Origin: Incurvaria masculella
Taxonomy: Eukaryota; Arthropoda; Insecta; Lepidoptera; Incurvariidae
Assembly: GCA_946894095.1 (NCBI GenBank)
Contig: OX335651.1
Span: forward strand, 18,870,501-18,934,500
Direction: 5' to 3'
DNA length: 64,000 nt
A program made the position numbers and the translations under genes. The notes beneath the pieces are model-generated. The model was given only the letters and a program-made list of their open reading frames with translations, did no database searches and had not been told where the DNA came from. Of this stretch, positions 1 through 9,911 are shown one piece after another (position 1 is the first letter of the stretch; every line of letters starts with the position of its first letter).

Positions 1-586
1 GGTACTGTACATGTATGCATACATATATATTTTGTTTGTCGCTTCTCAATCACCTCATCAAACTCAGATAACCTGATAAGATTCTGGTTGTGTATCAGAT
101 ACGGTACTGCACCTTTGAAGAATGTCCATGCAAATGTATCTACCGTGTATACAAGTGTGTGTAGTCAATTTAGATCAATAAATGAAAATTGTTTTGTCAC
201 TAATTTTCGTCAAATTTTCGCGATTGCGTAATATTTAGTTTTCAGTTATTCATCTAAATTGACTACACATCCTGTATATTTTATATATTTACAGTCACAG
301 TGGATACATGCATGCAATTTTCTAAATTTATGAATATCTTGTTACATGAAACATCCTGTAAAATCTAAATAATTGTAAATACATGTTTGAAATTAATATT
401 TTTTTCTTATCATTGCATTTATCAGAAACAATTCAAACAGTTATTTAATGAAACATTTTGGCAGCCTAGAAAACTGCTAAAATATTGCCAGTATTTAAAT
501 GTCACATCAATATAGATCCGATTTAGCAAAAATTACTATTACAAGCGAGGACAGTCGCAGTCCGAATAGTTTGTGACGCTGATAGC
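1..586. other. Non-coding left edge with one small MITE
   Basis: AT-rich sequence without a convincing exon. The only structure I see is the inverted-repeat element at about 146-278, listed separately. Confidence 0.5.
146..278. mobile_element. Short MITE with 18-bp perfect inverted repeats
   Basis: The 18 bases at 158-175 are the exact reverse complement of 252-269, and the similarity continues weakly outward (atacaa on the left against tgtat on the right). The interior is AT-rich and non-coding. The size and TA-rich ends suggest a non-autonomous Tc1/mariner-type element, but I could not define a target duplication. Confidence 0.5.
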
Positions 587-774
587 TTAGGGCATGCAAT
601 CTGAATCGGGACTCTTGTGTATTGACAGCTCTAAACGGACCATGCAGAGGTTGTTATAGCCTGCCTGCCTCCAAGCGTCAGCAGCTGCGCAGAAATCAAA
701 CCCCAGTATACTTTTCAATATCAATGCTTTTCTGGCAGCCATTGTCACGCCAATGTCCACCCTGTCAATAATCT
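587..774 (-). other. Possible last exon of an unrecognised minus-strand gene
   Basis: An open frame of about 61 codons ends in a stop at 587 and is preceded, on the minus strand, by a good splice acceptor (acattgcag just above 774). The encoded segment has a DRVDIGVTMAARKAL start and a Cys-rich middle. I do not recognise a family. I found no matching upstream exon before VPS51, which begins 1.1 kb away on the other strand, so this may be a relic or chance frame. Confidence 0.25.
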
Positions 775-1865
775 GCAATGTTTGTTTGCATACAATTAAA
801 TCATAGGTAAGTATTTTTCAAGTGCAAGACAAAACGCATCACCTTGCAGCTGCTAGTGTATATAATAATAATAATAAAAAAGTCACAATGTATAAAATTC
901 CTAATGCTAATTTCGATATGATACGGTTTTATCAAAAATATAAAACCACGCAGTAATAAAAAAATGCCTCGAAGCACTGCATAATGCGCCCTAACCTAAT
1001 ACATTTACAGTGGAAATTGCTACAAAGCTGTATTTGACATAGAGTAAATTATTGTAGACCCAAAAGTTACCAATGGCCGGAGTTGGTTTATTTATACGGT
1101 TATTATTGTTTGTTTTGTGGATGTATGTAGCATCCGCAATTCGATCCTATATTCGATGGGAGGAAGTTGAGGTGAGGTGATTTTGAGTTGAGGTGAGATG
1201 TATTTTGACTAATCGGTTCCTCACTTAGCCCCGATGCACGAAGAGACGGCTGAGTTAAGTGAACCGTATGGAGTTCTTTACATACTGTTCATACCAAGTG
1301 ACCAGTTTAATCGTACGTTGACGTTGATTTTTGTGCGTTCGGGCACTCGGACCTTAGTTTCTCAGCACAGCTACAGCCACACCTTGCTGGTTTTTCATTT
1401 GTATTGGAAAATACTTGACCAGAGGAGCCCTTTTTATTGCCATTATGTTTTACACAAATTAAATATCGCTTCGATACATTCTTGTTGTCAGGTGGTCTAC
1501 CTACGCTACGAGCGGCGATCGTCACTTCTACTAAAAATAACCATTTTGCCATCTCAGTATTGCTCGTTTGGCCGATTCATCGATGAATGAATATCTTCTT
1601 CACTTTTCTAAGGATGTTTGGTTAAAAATCCTGGACCTCTTTTTGTAAAAAAATATTCAATATTTTAGTTTTGCATGTAGGATGTATGGTTAATAACCCT
1701 AGCCTTACCGCAATGGATTAACCCCACAAAAATGCCTAATGTCTATTTGACATTGACTTTTCCGTAGATCTCTGAAATCCACAAGTTGTGGAGAATTTCA
1801 TTCTAATTTCTTTCACAAGTTTTGGTCGCGTCTTGGTAATATCGATCCTGTTTGTCCGAGATGAA
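775..1865. other. Upstream region of VPS51 with a MITE
   Basis: Mostly AT-rich and non-coding. It holds the MITE at about 1226-1357 and, near the end, the presumed promoter and 5' UTR of VPS51. I see no clear TATA box. Confidence 0.45.
1226..1357. mobile_element. MITE copy, related to 49411-49575
   Basis: Begins near tagccccgatgcacgaag and ends near gggcactcggacctta. The ends are imperfect inverted repeats, and the interior motif cgtacgttgacgttgat recurs at 49411-49575 inside another transposon, which shows this is a mobile family. Confidence 0.5.
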
Positions 1866-3983
1866 ATGGCGTCCTCAAAGGAGGCTCGCGACAACCCTTA
1901 CGACATCGACGGATCCAACTTTGACTCTGAGCTTTATCTGGAGCGATTGCTCAAACTTGGCACCCTCAAGCAAGTCATGGACAAGGAGGCCGAAGTCGTC
2001 ACGCAAAGCCAGTACCTACAATCCGAGATGCAGACCCTAGTGTACGAAAACTACAACAAATTCATCTCGGCGACCGATACGGTGCGCAAAATGCGCGCCG
2101 ATTTCCAAAGCATGCAGAGCGAAATGGATCGTCTTAGCGGCAACATGGATAAAATTATGACATTCAGTGGAGAAATATCCGATGCGCTCAAAGAAAGCGG
2201 TAGCCATGTTAGCCGTCTATGCACTACTAGGCGATTGTTAGATCGTTTGCAATTCTTGTTTCTTCTGCCATCGCAGCTCAACGAAGCCATCGAGCAGGGT
2301 AGGTATACAGCAGCAGTGCACGATTATGTACATGCACAACGTGTCTTGCAACGCTATGGTGGACAGCCATCCTTTCAAGGAATTCAGTCTGAGTGCGAGG
2401 ACATTATCGCTAAGCTAAGAATTACCCTCAAGGACAGACTTGTTGGAGCAGAGACCTCAGCTTCGGAGTTAGCCGAAAGCGCTGGACTTTTGGTTCAACT
2501 CGGAGGGTGGGATGGCTCTTTAGATGAGGTTTTTTTGTCGTGTGCTGAAACACGCCTTCTCCAACACTTGCAAGTACTCACAACTACATTGGAGACATTA
2601 GATGTGCTGGAATGGGTAGAGAAAAGTAACAACACTCTGCTTACGGATCTAGGGGTCATTATATCATCGTACCGTGAAGTCTTCCAGAAAAATGTTGCTG
2701 AATTAGAAGGAGACCGCTTGTCTACATTTGCAAATAAGATTTTGGACATTTATTTTGACCTGGCGAGTAAAATACTGAAATCCCCGGCAAATTTGGGAAC
2801 TGAGATTCTTGTTCGGGGGTTGGACAAATTTTTCAGGCAGCTCCAAGCTATGAAAGACAGCGTTCCGAGTGAATCATTGGTGGAGCGCGCAGCAGAAATT
2901 GTTGAGCAAACAATATTGCACAAGGGTTGTGCGCAATATGAAACCATACAGGGTCAGTTCAAAGATAGCTTGACGAGAGTGCGACAGTCCCTTGTGAGTA
3001 AAGGATCAGAAAATCTTGATCTAAAAGAAAACTTGAACTCCTTGCAAGTGCAATTGATAGAAAAAGTGCAAGCTTCGCTCTTAGATCTCATGGCATTTCT
3101 ACAGAAAGAATTGTCCTTTGGATTGAAGTCTTGGTGTGTGAGAGCCGTCTCCAATGCCTGCTGGAATATAATCTCCCAAACTATGATCAATATAGCTGAT
3201 TTAGTCAAAGGTTTTTCAACCCCTCAATCGTCAAACAACAATGTACCATTCGAGCTGTTGCTGATACTAGCTAAATTATGCTTAGAGCTCCAAGATAATG
3301 GTGTGACCACCCTCCACACACACATGTTAAAACTTTTAGAAGAGGCCGCGCCCGGTGTCACTGTGGAAAATAAGGATGCCAGCAACATCACTGTTGCCCT
3401 AGCTACCGCAGCACAAGCCGCATTGGACGCAGAAGTAGTATATACCGGGCAAGCCGCCGCTCAAATGTTAAGAGTTTCTGTCTTAGCAAGAGACTGGCTC
3501 CGGGCTCCAGAGCCGAGAGGTCCAAGAGCCGTATGCAGGAGAGTTGTCGAAGCATTGGCAAGTGCAGATACGGCCGCAGCCCAATTGTTCCCGATGGGAG
3601 CGAAGCAATCGAGTGATTCGAGCCGTAGAACTCTTTGGCCACGCGCTCCGTCGTCATTTTCTCCAATAAACCGCATATTTTCGGAGCGTATTGAAGTCTT
3701 CGGACCAGCCGGAGCAGATCGCGCTGCATTATCGGCGGGCGCTCTAAAAGTGGCTCTGAAAGCCCTGGTAGAATGCGTTCGGCTGCGAACATTTGGCCGT
3801 CATGGCTTGCAACAACTTCAAGTGGACGTGCACTTCTTGCAGCAGAGGCTGTCCTGTCTGGGTAATGATGAAAGGCTACTTTCAGCTCTTTTGGATGATG
3901 CTCTTGCCTCAGCCCAGCTACGTTGTGTAGACCCACAGCTTATGGAGCCAAGCATTGTTGACGTAATATGTGATAGAGGTTAA
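1866..3983 (+). CDS. VPS51: VPS51 homolog (fat-free), GARP/EARP tethering-complex subunit
   Basis: A single open frame encodes about 705 residues. I start at the ATG at 1866 (MASSKEARDNPYD); the open frame extends 26 codons further upstream but only to a GTG. The N-terminal region (NPYDIDGSNFDSELYLERLL, then TLVYENYNKFISATDTVRKM) is the hallmark of the Vps51 family and predicts the coiled coil that joins the other subunits. The C-terminus (FSERIEVF, LVECVRLRTFGRHGLQQLQVD, ending SIVDVICDRG) matches the conserved family end. In other animals VPS51 binds VPS52 and VPS53 with VPS54 (GARP) or VPS50 (EARP) and tethers endosome-derived vesicles at the trans-Golgi or recycling endosomes. Length is close to the fly (about 740) and human (782) proteins, so the gene looks complete. 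It is intronless here, and the last third is more GC-rich than the first. Confidence 0.97.
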   Translation: MASSKEARDNPYDIDGSNFDSELYLERLLKLGTLKQVMDKEAEVVTQSQYLQSEMQTLVYENYNKFISATDTVRKMRADFQSMQSEMDRLSGNMDKIMTFSGEISDALKESGSHVSRLCTTRRLLDRLQFLFLLPSQLNEAIEQGRYTAAVHDYVHAQRVLQRYGGQPSFQGIQSECEDIIAKLRITLKDRLVGAETSASELAESAGLLVQLGGWDGSLDEVFLSCAETRLLQHLQVLTTTLETLDVLEWVEKSNNTLLTDLGVIISSYREVFQKNVAELEGDRLSTFANKILDIYFDLASKILKSPANLGTEILVRGLDKFFRQLQAMKDSVPSESLVERAAEIVEQTILHKGCAQYETIQGQFKDSLTRVRQSLVSKGSENLDLKENLNSLQVQLIEKVQASLLDLMAFLQKELSFGLKSWCVRAVSNACWNIISQTMINIADLVKGFSTPQSSNNNVPFELLLILAKLCLELQDNGVTTLHTHMLKLLEEAAPGVTVENKDASNITVALATAAQAALDAEVVYTGQAAAQMLRVSVLARDWLRAPEPRGPRAVCRRVVEALASADTAAAQLFPMGAKQSSDSSRRTLWPRAPSSFSPINRIFSERIEVFGPAGADRAALSAGALKVALKALVECVRLRTFGRHGLQQLQVDVHFLQQRLSCLGNDERLLSALLDDALASAQLRCVDPQLMEPSIVDVICDRG

Positions 3984-5008
3984 AGTTCAAATACAGTAGA
4001 ACACCGATTATCCGGACTAATTAGAACCAGGGGTAATCCATACAATCCGAAATCCTGATAAATCCATCTTACAGTAAAATTAAAGTTTATATGTATTCAG
4101 GTAGTGTTAACTTAAAACAAAGACATCATATAGCGATTCACTTTGCATTGTATATAAAAAAAAGTCTTCATTATCACTACATTTCACTATAGACTCGAAG
4201 GTTGTTTTTATTTAATATCGAACATCGTAGAAGTTTCCACTCCATACTTGCCTGCTAACATAAGGCCTTACTTACCATTCTTCAAAGTTTATTTTCTTAC
4301 CTTAACTTAACTTTGTAACGGAGTTATGTACTGTTTTATGACGGACGCTCGCTGTTGGGATAAGGGGACGGGAGGCAAGTAAACAGGCAGGCGTTGTTGG
4401 ATTGTGTTATCTCGTGTCAGCTGCACCTCCTTGTCCGTTGCCTTCTTGTGTTTATTTGCGTGCATAGCAACTAAAGCTTACGGACAACCTAGGATGCTTG
4501 CACTATTAAATAAGAGTCCAGATATCCACACACGCCGGTTACATCCGTTACACATTACACGTACTAAAATATGACATAATCTAATATATGAACATTCCTA
4601 AGTATACATTTGATTTTATTTTATTTGGAAAATACAAAGCTTCTGTTTTAGTCGTTTTTTGAAATTACTAAACCAAAAACTATATTCGATTAGAGATTTT
4701 CTCTGAGTACGTAATACAATTTTGTAGATGCACAAATAAACAAAAATGCGTTGTTTGCATTCCCACAAAAAAAATTAACCAAGTGAAGATAAATTGTAGC
4801 ACAATATCTGCTTTCTTCTTTTTCTGCTTTTTGTTTAGGTTTAAGGTGACTCTTAGTGTCCGATACCAAAATCGACTTTGGTACGTCAGCAATAAGATTG
4901 ATAACTCAATCATTGCAGTCAAAATGCCTTAGCGTAGGATCAATACGCAAAAACATCATAAGCGCCGATTCGAATAAAATCGAGAAATTTGTTGGCTGAC
5001 GTAATTGT

Positions 5009-5050
5009 CGGGATAGCTCACTTGGTTTAGAGCAGTGGACATGTAATCCC
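5009..5050 (+). repeat. tRNA-like 5' half, probably a decayed pol III element
   Basis: The bases gggatagctcacttgg followed by tttagagcagtggac look like a tRNA D-arm with an A-box and an anticodon stem. No T-arm or B-box follows, so it is not a functional tRNA gene. Confidence 0.3.
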
Positions 5051-5120
5051 TTATATTTCTTGTAAATATTAATTTAATTATTGATTGTTTTGGATGCAGC
5101 CATAATCTGGCTATCAACAC

Positions 5121-5496
5121 TTAAGAACGACCCGTAAGCTATGCTCCCCATACAAACGTAGTATACTAATCATTTGGAAAACGCTATTCCAATTAAATTG
5201 ATATTTAATATCTAATATCAGGTAACAATTATCTGTGACTGCATGCTTTTGTTTTTTTGAAAAATCCAAACCGAATGAAATGAAAGCAAAAAGAAAATCT
5301 TCATACGAATTTTGTTTTCTCTATGGTTTGACTCAGAATACATTTACGGAAAAAACAAAGGCATGCAGACACAGATATTTGTAGCCTAATATTAGATACC
5401 AAATATCAAGTAAGTTGGAACATTGGTTTTCAAATTATTAGTAAACTACGTTTGTATGGGAGGCGAAATTTTCAGGTGCTTACGGGCCGACCTTAA
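5121..5496. mobile_element. piggyBac-like MITE flanked by TTAA
   Basis: TTAA occurs at both borders (5121-5124 and 5493-5496). The ends are inverted repeats (gaacgacccgtaagct on the left against ggtcggcccgtaagca read from the right), and the subterminal motif tacaaacgtag...actaat is also mirrored. The interior is non-coding. Related copies are at 13827-14202, 14199-14539 and about 39328-39705. Confidence 0.75.
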
Positions 5497-5902
5497 TATG
5501 ACGTATTCTATAGCATTAAGTGCTTACAATGTAATATTGTATGCTTGAAAAAAATGCAGATACAGAAATATGAAATATCGGTCACTATAATGACCATACT
5601 TGTCTGTTGAGTTAAGATATTGTATCTTAGATTAGATTTTATGTGTGTAATTCAGGATAAATTTTTTATCACTTCAGGGCAGTGATCTTAAATGAAAGTG
5701 AGAACTAAGTTACCAATTGAAGCAAATTATTGTTTCATCGTATACCTGCCAAAAGTAAGGTTTCATCATTGTTGGGGTGAATAGAGGTTTAAAGCATTAT
5801 AAAAAACATGCACATTCTACTATGTAACAATAAAACCAAATAAAATTTGTTGTTTATATTCTTATATATTCTAATAAATGCAATCACAACACTTCTCTCA
5901 AT

Positions 5903-6565
5903 TCAAACATTAATTTTAAGGGGTGTCAAATTATGAACAATAGTCAGCATATTAGCAAACAGGTATCCCCCGAGTGCACCAAGGTAGCAGGGTACTGGCC
6001 ACGCTTGCCACGGTCGGTTCCAGTCCAGTGGGATTACAACAGCACCCAACCAAGTACCATAAACGGTCACAATCGCATTGCGGACGAACATCGCTGTTGC
6101 ACTGTCCCCGGCTGACGATTTTACTCCACTCAGAAGCTGGAGGCATTGTTCCACGCCTACGTATCGAGCCAGGGGAAATACGGTCACTATGGTTAGCAGT
6201 ATCGACAGCATCAGCGTCTCCTCGTGTTCCTCGAGCACGGGGGCACCGAACAGAATGATTCCGACGAAGTAAGCACCGATTGTACACATGCACAAGAAGA
6301 AAACTTTGAGCGTATCACTCGCTCGCGATTTCAATAGCTTACTTCTCTTGCGGACGTCCCCCGCGTACGAGCGGTTTAAGTACGCCACCTTGACGAGTTC
6401 CGCAATAAAGAAGAACACGAGTATGTATGAAGAAGAACGTTTGCCGATAGTGTAGAGTTGTCCAAAGTAGGATATGATGGTAACGATGGTAGGTAGGTAA
6501 ATGCATGAGACGAGCGCAGCGGCAGTCACCGCACGCGTCTCTGCAGGTGATTCCAACGTGAACAT
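5903..6565 (-). CDS. PIGF: PIG-F, GPI-anchor ethanolamine-phosphate transfer subunit
   Basis: A single-exon frame of 220 residues, against 219 in human PIG-F. It is strongly hydrophobic throughout, with about six membrane segments. The diagnostic family signature is near the C-terminus: WLGAVVIPLDWNRPWQAWPV followed by PCYLGALGGY. In animals PIG-F is an endoplasmic reticulum protein that partners PIG-O and PIG-G, adding ethanolamine phosphate to the second and third mannoses of the GPI anchor. The start is the ATG at 6565 (MFTLESPAE). The gene converges on VPS51 and is divergent from ALAS, whose TATA box lies 1.65 kb away. No break or odd residue is visible. Confidence 0.95.
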   Translation of the reverse strand: MFTLESPAETRAVTAAALVSCIYLPTIVTIISYFGQLYTIGKRSSSYILVFFFIAELVKVAYLNRSYAGDVRKRSKLLKSRASDTLKVFFLCMCTIGAYFVGIILFGAPVLEEHEETLMLSILLTIVTVFPLARYVGVEQCLQLLSGVKSSAGDSATAMFVRNAIVTVYGTWLGAVVIPLDWNRPWQAWPVPCYLGALGGYLFANMLTIVHNLTPLKINV

Positions 6566-8210
6566 GATCTATTCGGCCATGATACGCATACGGCTAATTG
6601 TTGTATTTATTAGTATTCAATCAATCACTCACTTTTAGGTTATAGACACAGAATGTAAAAATAAAAGTCAGGGGTTTACTCATGAAAGTCAAAAGTCGCG
6701 GTCCGATTTGAACCATCGCTACCAAAAGCACGCTTAAAACGGGTCCGATACATTGCTAAAAGCGTATACAAGCGTGCCAAATCAGATTGCACGTTCAAAG
6801 CAGTAAGCATTACAAACGATTCGGACCGTTTATGTACGCGCTTATGGAAACAAAACAACAAACATGGAACAAATGACTTTATTTGTAGTAGTTCACCTCA
6901 AAGAAGCTGATTAATTTGTTCTAAGTTGAACTTGAATTTTCAACTAAGGTACATTCAACGATTTGTGAAAAAACACGGTGGAAAGACGATAGACTAGTCT
7001 TTAGAAACGTCAAAAAGCGACATTGAGAGCTGCACCTATAGTACCTTACCTCCGAAGAGTGAGGACTGTGTACGGCATTAAGTGACGTAACGATGACGTC
7101 ATACCGTTCACGGGACACTATTTTCAGGGCTGTAAGCGCAAATCAGACCAGTTTTGAGCGCGCTTTTCGGTAACGAAGGTTAAAATCGGACCGCGACCTT
7201 TATTTTTGAAATAGAGAAGGTCCAAGAGCACAAAGCACGGTTTTGTACCGTGCCCGCAAATGAGTTAGTCCCGTCGGAAAGTACAACCTTAAATATTGGC
7301 GTGGCACTGCTGGTTATGTTATTTTTAAATAGATGATCTCGAAGGATCATTCGCAACAGTTCAGCACCGCGAAACTAGCTCAGAGCCCATACAAGAGAAA
7401 TGTGCCTGTATAGGTGCACGAAATCGGGTCTTTGTATGGAGTTGAGGTACTGGATTTAATCCTATATTCTGAGTCCTAGATCTCTTTGACGTTCCAATGA
7501 TTCTGTCCGAGGTTAGTATTGATATTTTGGTGATCGCTCTGCGCCTCGCAACGAAGCTTGCATAAAATGTAGATTTTTTTTATAAATGTGGAATGGCTCA
7601 TTTTTATAGTTTATTGAATCATTTTTAACCCCCTTGGTCCGAACTGGGTTGACAGCGACCACGAATATGTTCGTGAAAACACTTGGTTTGTTTACTAACA
7701 ATATGTGGCAATTGGAGTGATGATGAAGGTGATTTTGAGATGTTGAGATACAAGGAAAATGGCCAACAGGCAAAATCGTCTAACGAAAATGGAGAGGATG
7801 CGTATTTCTGCAGTATTGCACACGGTTACATCGTTACGGCGAGCGCAAGTGGTGATGCAATTTATCTTATATTATGTTTAATCTAGTTGCAGTGTCTAAA
7901 TCAAATTTGCCGCGCGATATATGGCTACCGCAGACAGCGTTCACGGTTTTCGCCCTGAGCACCGTAAGCACTTGAACGATGACGTCATCGACATGCCATT
8001 CCTCACAATCTTGCTTTTGTGAGCACTGTCAGCGCGTTGCGGACCAACTGTATTCACGCTGTCAGCGTTTGAGCGCAATTCGGACCGTAGCCTAAGAAAC
8101 GTCATTCGTTGACATTTATAATATTGAAAATCTGTGTACGTGACCTTATCGCCACACCTCACTTCTTTGCCTCACTTCCACAGCTGGTTCTTCACGGATG
8201 ACAACATCCT
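6566..8210. other. Region between PIG-F and ALAS, with transposon debris
   Basis: Contains the MITE at 6695-7197 and a segment around 7203-7290 (cacggttttgtaccgtg and neighbours) that recurs inverted near 45170-45250. Sequence at about 7940-8095 has fragments (gtgagcactgtcagcgcg, aattcggaccg) resembling the 6695 MITE family. Short open frames here look like noise. Confidence 0.45.
6695..7197. mobile_element. 503-bp MITE with about 38-bp terminal inverted repeats
   Basis: The left end gtcgcggtccgatttgaacc is the near-exact reverse complement of the right end (taaaatcggaccgcgac), and the match continues for about 38 bases. A second copy with about 85-90 percent identity lies at 35199-35641 inside CDC40 intron 10. 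No transposase is encoded, and I found no clear target duplication. Confidence 0.7.
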
Positions 8211-8246
8211 TATATAAAGCGGTCGTCGCAGCCGCCGTTACAGTCC
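8211..8246 (+). promoter_or_regulatory. ALAS core promoter: TATA box and initiator
   Basis: TATATAAA lies at 8211-8218. An arthropod-type initiator core (acagt) with CAGT at 8241-8244 lies about 31 bases downstream, the canonical spacing. This predicts transcription starting near 8242 and a 5' UTR of about 143 bases with no upstream ATG. Confidence 0.7.
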
Positions 8247-8269
8247 CAGTCTAGTGCTCTCGCGAGACA

Positions 8270-8300
8270 GAACGTTCGGCTTCAGTGCGAGCCAACGTTC
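8270..8300 (+). promoter_or_regulatory. Canonical iron-responsive element (IRE) in the ALAS 5' UTR
   Basis: The transcript can fold into an IRE with every defining part: lower stem AACGTT (8271-8276) with AACGTT (8294-8299), extended by G8270-C8300; an unpaired C at 8277; a five-pair upper stem GGCTT (8278-8282) with GAGCC (8289-8293), whose closing pair is a U-G wobble; and the hexaloop CAGTGC (8283-8288), fitting CAGUGH. It begins about 28 bases after the predicted cap site, within the cap-proximal range where IRP binding blocks ribosome loading. Such an element is established in vertebrate ALAS2. Its function here is inferred. Confidence 0.8.
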
Positions 8301-8384
8301 CGCAAACCTTGGTGAAAGTGACTTAGCAACAGTCTTACGAACTTATTACATAAACATTGCAGAACTGATTACTGGGTGATAAAC

Positions 8385-9911
8385 ATGCCGTGCCCATTCC
8401 TCGGATCGTTGAACCAGACGTTCGTCCGGCACTACGGCGCGGCGCTAGGGAAGCAGTACGCCCAGTTTTGCCCGGTGATGTCCCGCGGCTTCAACACTAT
8501 GAGCGACGGAAAGACCAAGTGTCCCTTCATCCAGAACAACGGTCCACTCATCTCCGAAGCTCCTCGGGAGATGACGGAAGACATCGCTGATGAGAGGCAG
8601 GTGTACCCTTACGAAAGCCACTTCAGCGAGCAGATCTCCGCCAAGAAACGCGACTACTCCTATCGCGTCTTCCGTAAAGTGTCGCGTCTAGCTGCAGATG
8701 GCTTGTACCCGACCGCCTTGGAGGGCCCGTCGAACAAGCGCGTAACCGTATGGTGCGCCAATGACTACCTTGGCATGTCGCGCCACCCGGCTGTGCAGGA
8801 CGCTGCAATATCTGCCATCAAGTCGTACGGAACGGGTGCCGGGGGCACAAGGAACATCGCCGGCAACTCCCAGATGACAGAGAAGCTGGAGGCGGAGATC
8901 GCGCGTCTCCACGACAAGCCGGCAGCTTTGTTGTTCTCATCCTGCTTCGTAGCGAACGACGCGACATTGTCAACTCTCGCGAGGATCCTCCCCGGTTGCA
9001 TCGTCTTCTCAGATGCAGGAAACCATGCCTCTATGATTCAAGGGATAAGAAACAGCAGAGCAGAGAAGCACATTTTCCGCCACAATGACCCCAGCGATCT
9101 GCGTCAGAAGCTGTCCGATGCACCAGAGGGAGTTCCCAAGCTCGTCGTGTTCGAGACCGTGCACTCGATGAGCGGAGCTATTTGCCCCCTAGAAGAGATG
9201 TGCAGGATCTCACGTGACTACGGAGCTCTGACATTCGTAGATGAGGTGCATGCCGTAGGGTTGTACGGAGATCACGGAGCAGGGATCGGTGAGCAACGTG
9301 GCTTGTCCCACTTGTGCGACATCATAACGGGAACGCTGGGCAAGGCGTACGGAGCTGTTGGGGGCTACATTGCTGGGTCTTCTCTCCTTGTGGACACTAT
9401 CCGGTCGTTGGCTCCTGGGTTTATTTTTACTACGGCTCTCCCTCCACCGGTGCTCGCAGCTTCGCTGTCTGCGATGCGTATTCTCGCTAGCGAGGAAGGC
9501 CGCCAGCTGAGAGCTAAGCACCAGGCGATTGTGCGCTACTTAAAGTCATCGCTGCTAATCGCCGGTCTTCCACAAATGCCTTCCATCAGTCACATCGTAC
9601 CTGTACCCATACCAGGCGCCGACAAGGTGGCGCTCGTAGCCGAATCGCTGATGAAGAGAGGGCACTACGTGCAGGCGATCAACTACCCGACTGTCGCTCG
9701 CGGCACCGAGAGACTGAGATTTGCTCCGGGCCCCTTCCACACCCCGGAGATGATAGACGGACTGATCGAGGCTCTGATTGAAGCATTCCATGAAAACAAC
9801 ATACCGTTGAATGCGTTTATGCGCAACGGGGCTTGCAGCGAGTGCAGCATGGAGTACAAAGTAGAGCTGTTTGGATACGAGAAATTTCGATATCCATTGC
9901 AAGTAGCTTAA
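8385..9911 (+). CDS. ALAS: 5-aminolevulinate synthase, mitochondrial (heme synthesis, first step)
   Basis: A single-exon frame of 508 residues. I start at the ATG at 8385 (MPCPFLG), the first ATG after the predicted start site. The enzyme condenses glycine with succinyl-CoA to 5-aminolevulinate in the mitochondrial matrix. The N-terminal 60 residues resemble a targeting sequence and carry three Cys-Pro heme-regulatory motifs (Cys3, Cys29, Cys46). The catalytic core follows: FSSCFVANDATLSTL near 184, FSDAGNHASMI near 208, VDEVHAVGLYG with Asp286 contacting the PLP ring, and TGTLGKAYGAVGGY with the PLP lysine Lys320. The PLP-fold family member is ALAS rather than KBL or BioF because of the CP motifs and core sequence. 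It converges with CDC40, 769 bases between stop codons. A TATA promoter and a 5' IRE precede it. Confidence 0.98.
   Translation: MPCPFLGSLNQTFVRHYGAALGKQYAQFCPVMSRGFNTMSDGKTKCPFIQNNGPLISEAPREMTEDIADERQVYPYESHFSEQISAKKRDYSYRVFRKVSRLAADGLYPTALEGPSNKRVTVWCANDYLGMSRHPAVQDAAISAIKSYGTGAGGTRNIAGNSQMTEKLEAEIARLHDKPAALLFSSCFVANDATLSTLARILPGCIVFSDAGNHASMIQGIRNSRAEKHIFRHNDPSDLRQKLSDAPEGVPKLVVFETVHSMSGAICPLEEMCRISRDYGALTFVDEVHAVGLYGDHGAGIGEQRGLSHLCDIITGTLGKAYGAVGGYIAGSSLLVDTIRSLAPGFIFTTALPPPVLAASLSAMRILASEEGRQLRAKHQAIVRYLKSSLLIAGLPQMPSISHIVPVPIPGADKVALVAESLMKRGHYVQAINYPTVARGTERLRFAPGPFHTPEMIDGLIEALIEAFHENNIPLNAFMRNGACSECSMEYKVELFGYEKFRYPLQVA

Larger units (their letters stand above)
3984..5902. other. 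Intergenic region between VPS51 and PIG-F 3' ends
   Basis: The two genes converge on this stretch. An ATTAAA near 4079 could serve VPS51 polyadenylation. The region holds a tRNA-like half at 5009-5050 and a TTAA-flanked MITE at 5121-5496; the rest is plain AT-rich DNA. Confidence 0.5.

Noticed and set aside
1307..1552. 81-codon minus frame upstream of VPS51 (MAKWLFLVEVTIAARSVG)
   Set aside because: Its second part is MITE sequence and no splice signals frame it.
1788..1865. 26-codon upstream extension of VPS51
   Set aside because: It begins with GTG, is hydrophobic and unlike any Vps51 N-terminus; the ATG at 1866 is the natural start.
3403..3936. 177-codon open frame antisense to VPS51
   Set aside because: It lies opposite strongly family-matching VPS51 coding sequence and has no recognisable domain; a composition shadow.
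8311..8361. Possible small intron in the ALAS 5' UTR (ggtgaaagt to cattgcag)
   Set aside because: It would be only about 50 bases long and lacks a convincing polypyrimidine tract; the IRE lies upstream of it and is unaffected either way.
8376..8384. Three-codon upstream extension of ALAS (GTG start)
   Set aside because: Eukaryotic start at a GTG is unlikely; the ATG at 8385 gives the conserved MPCPF-type beginning.
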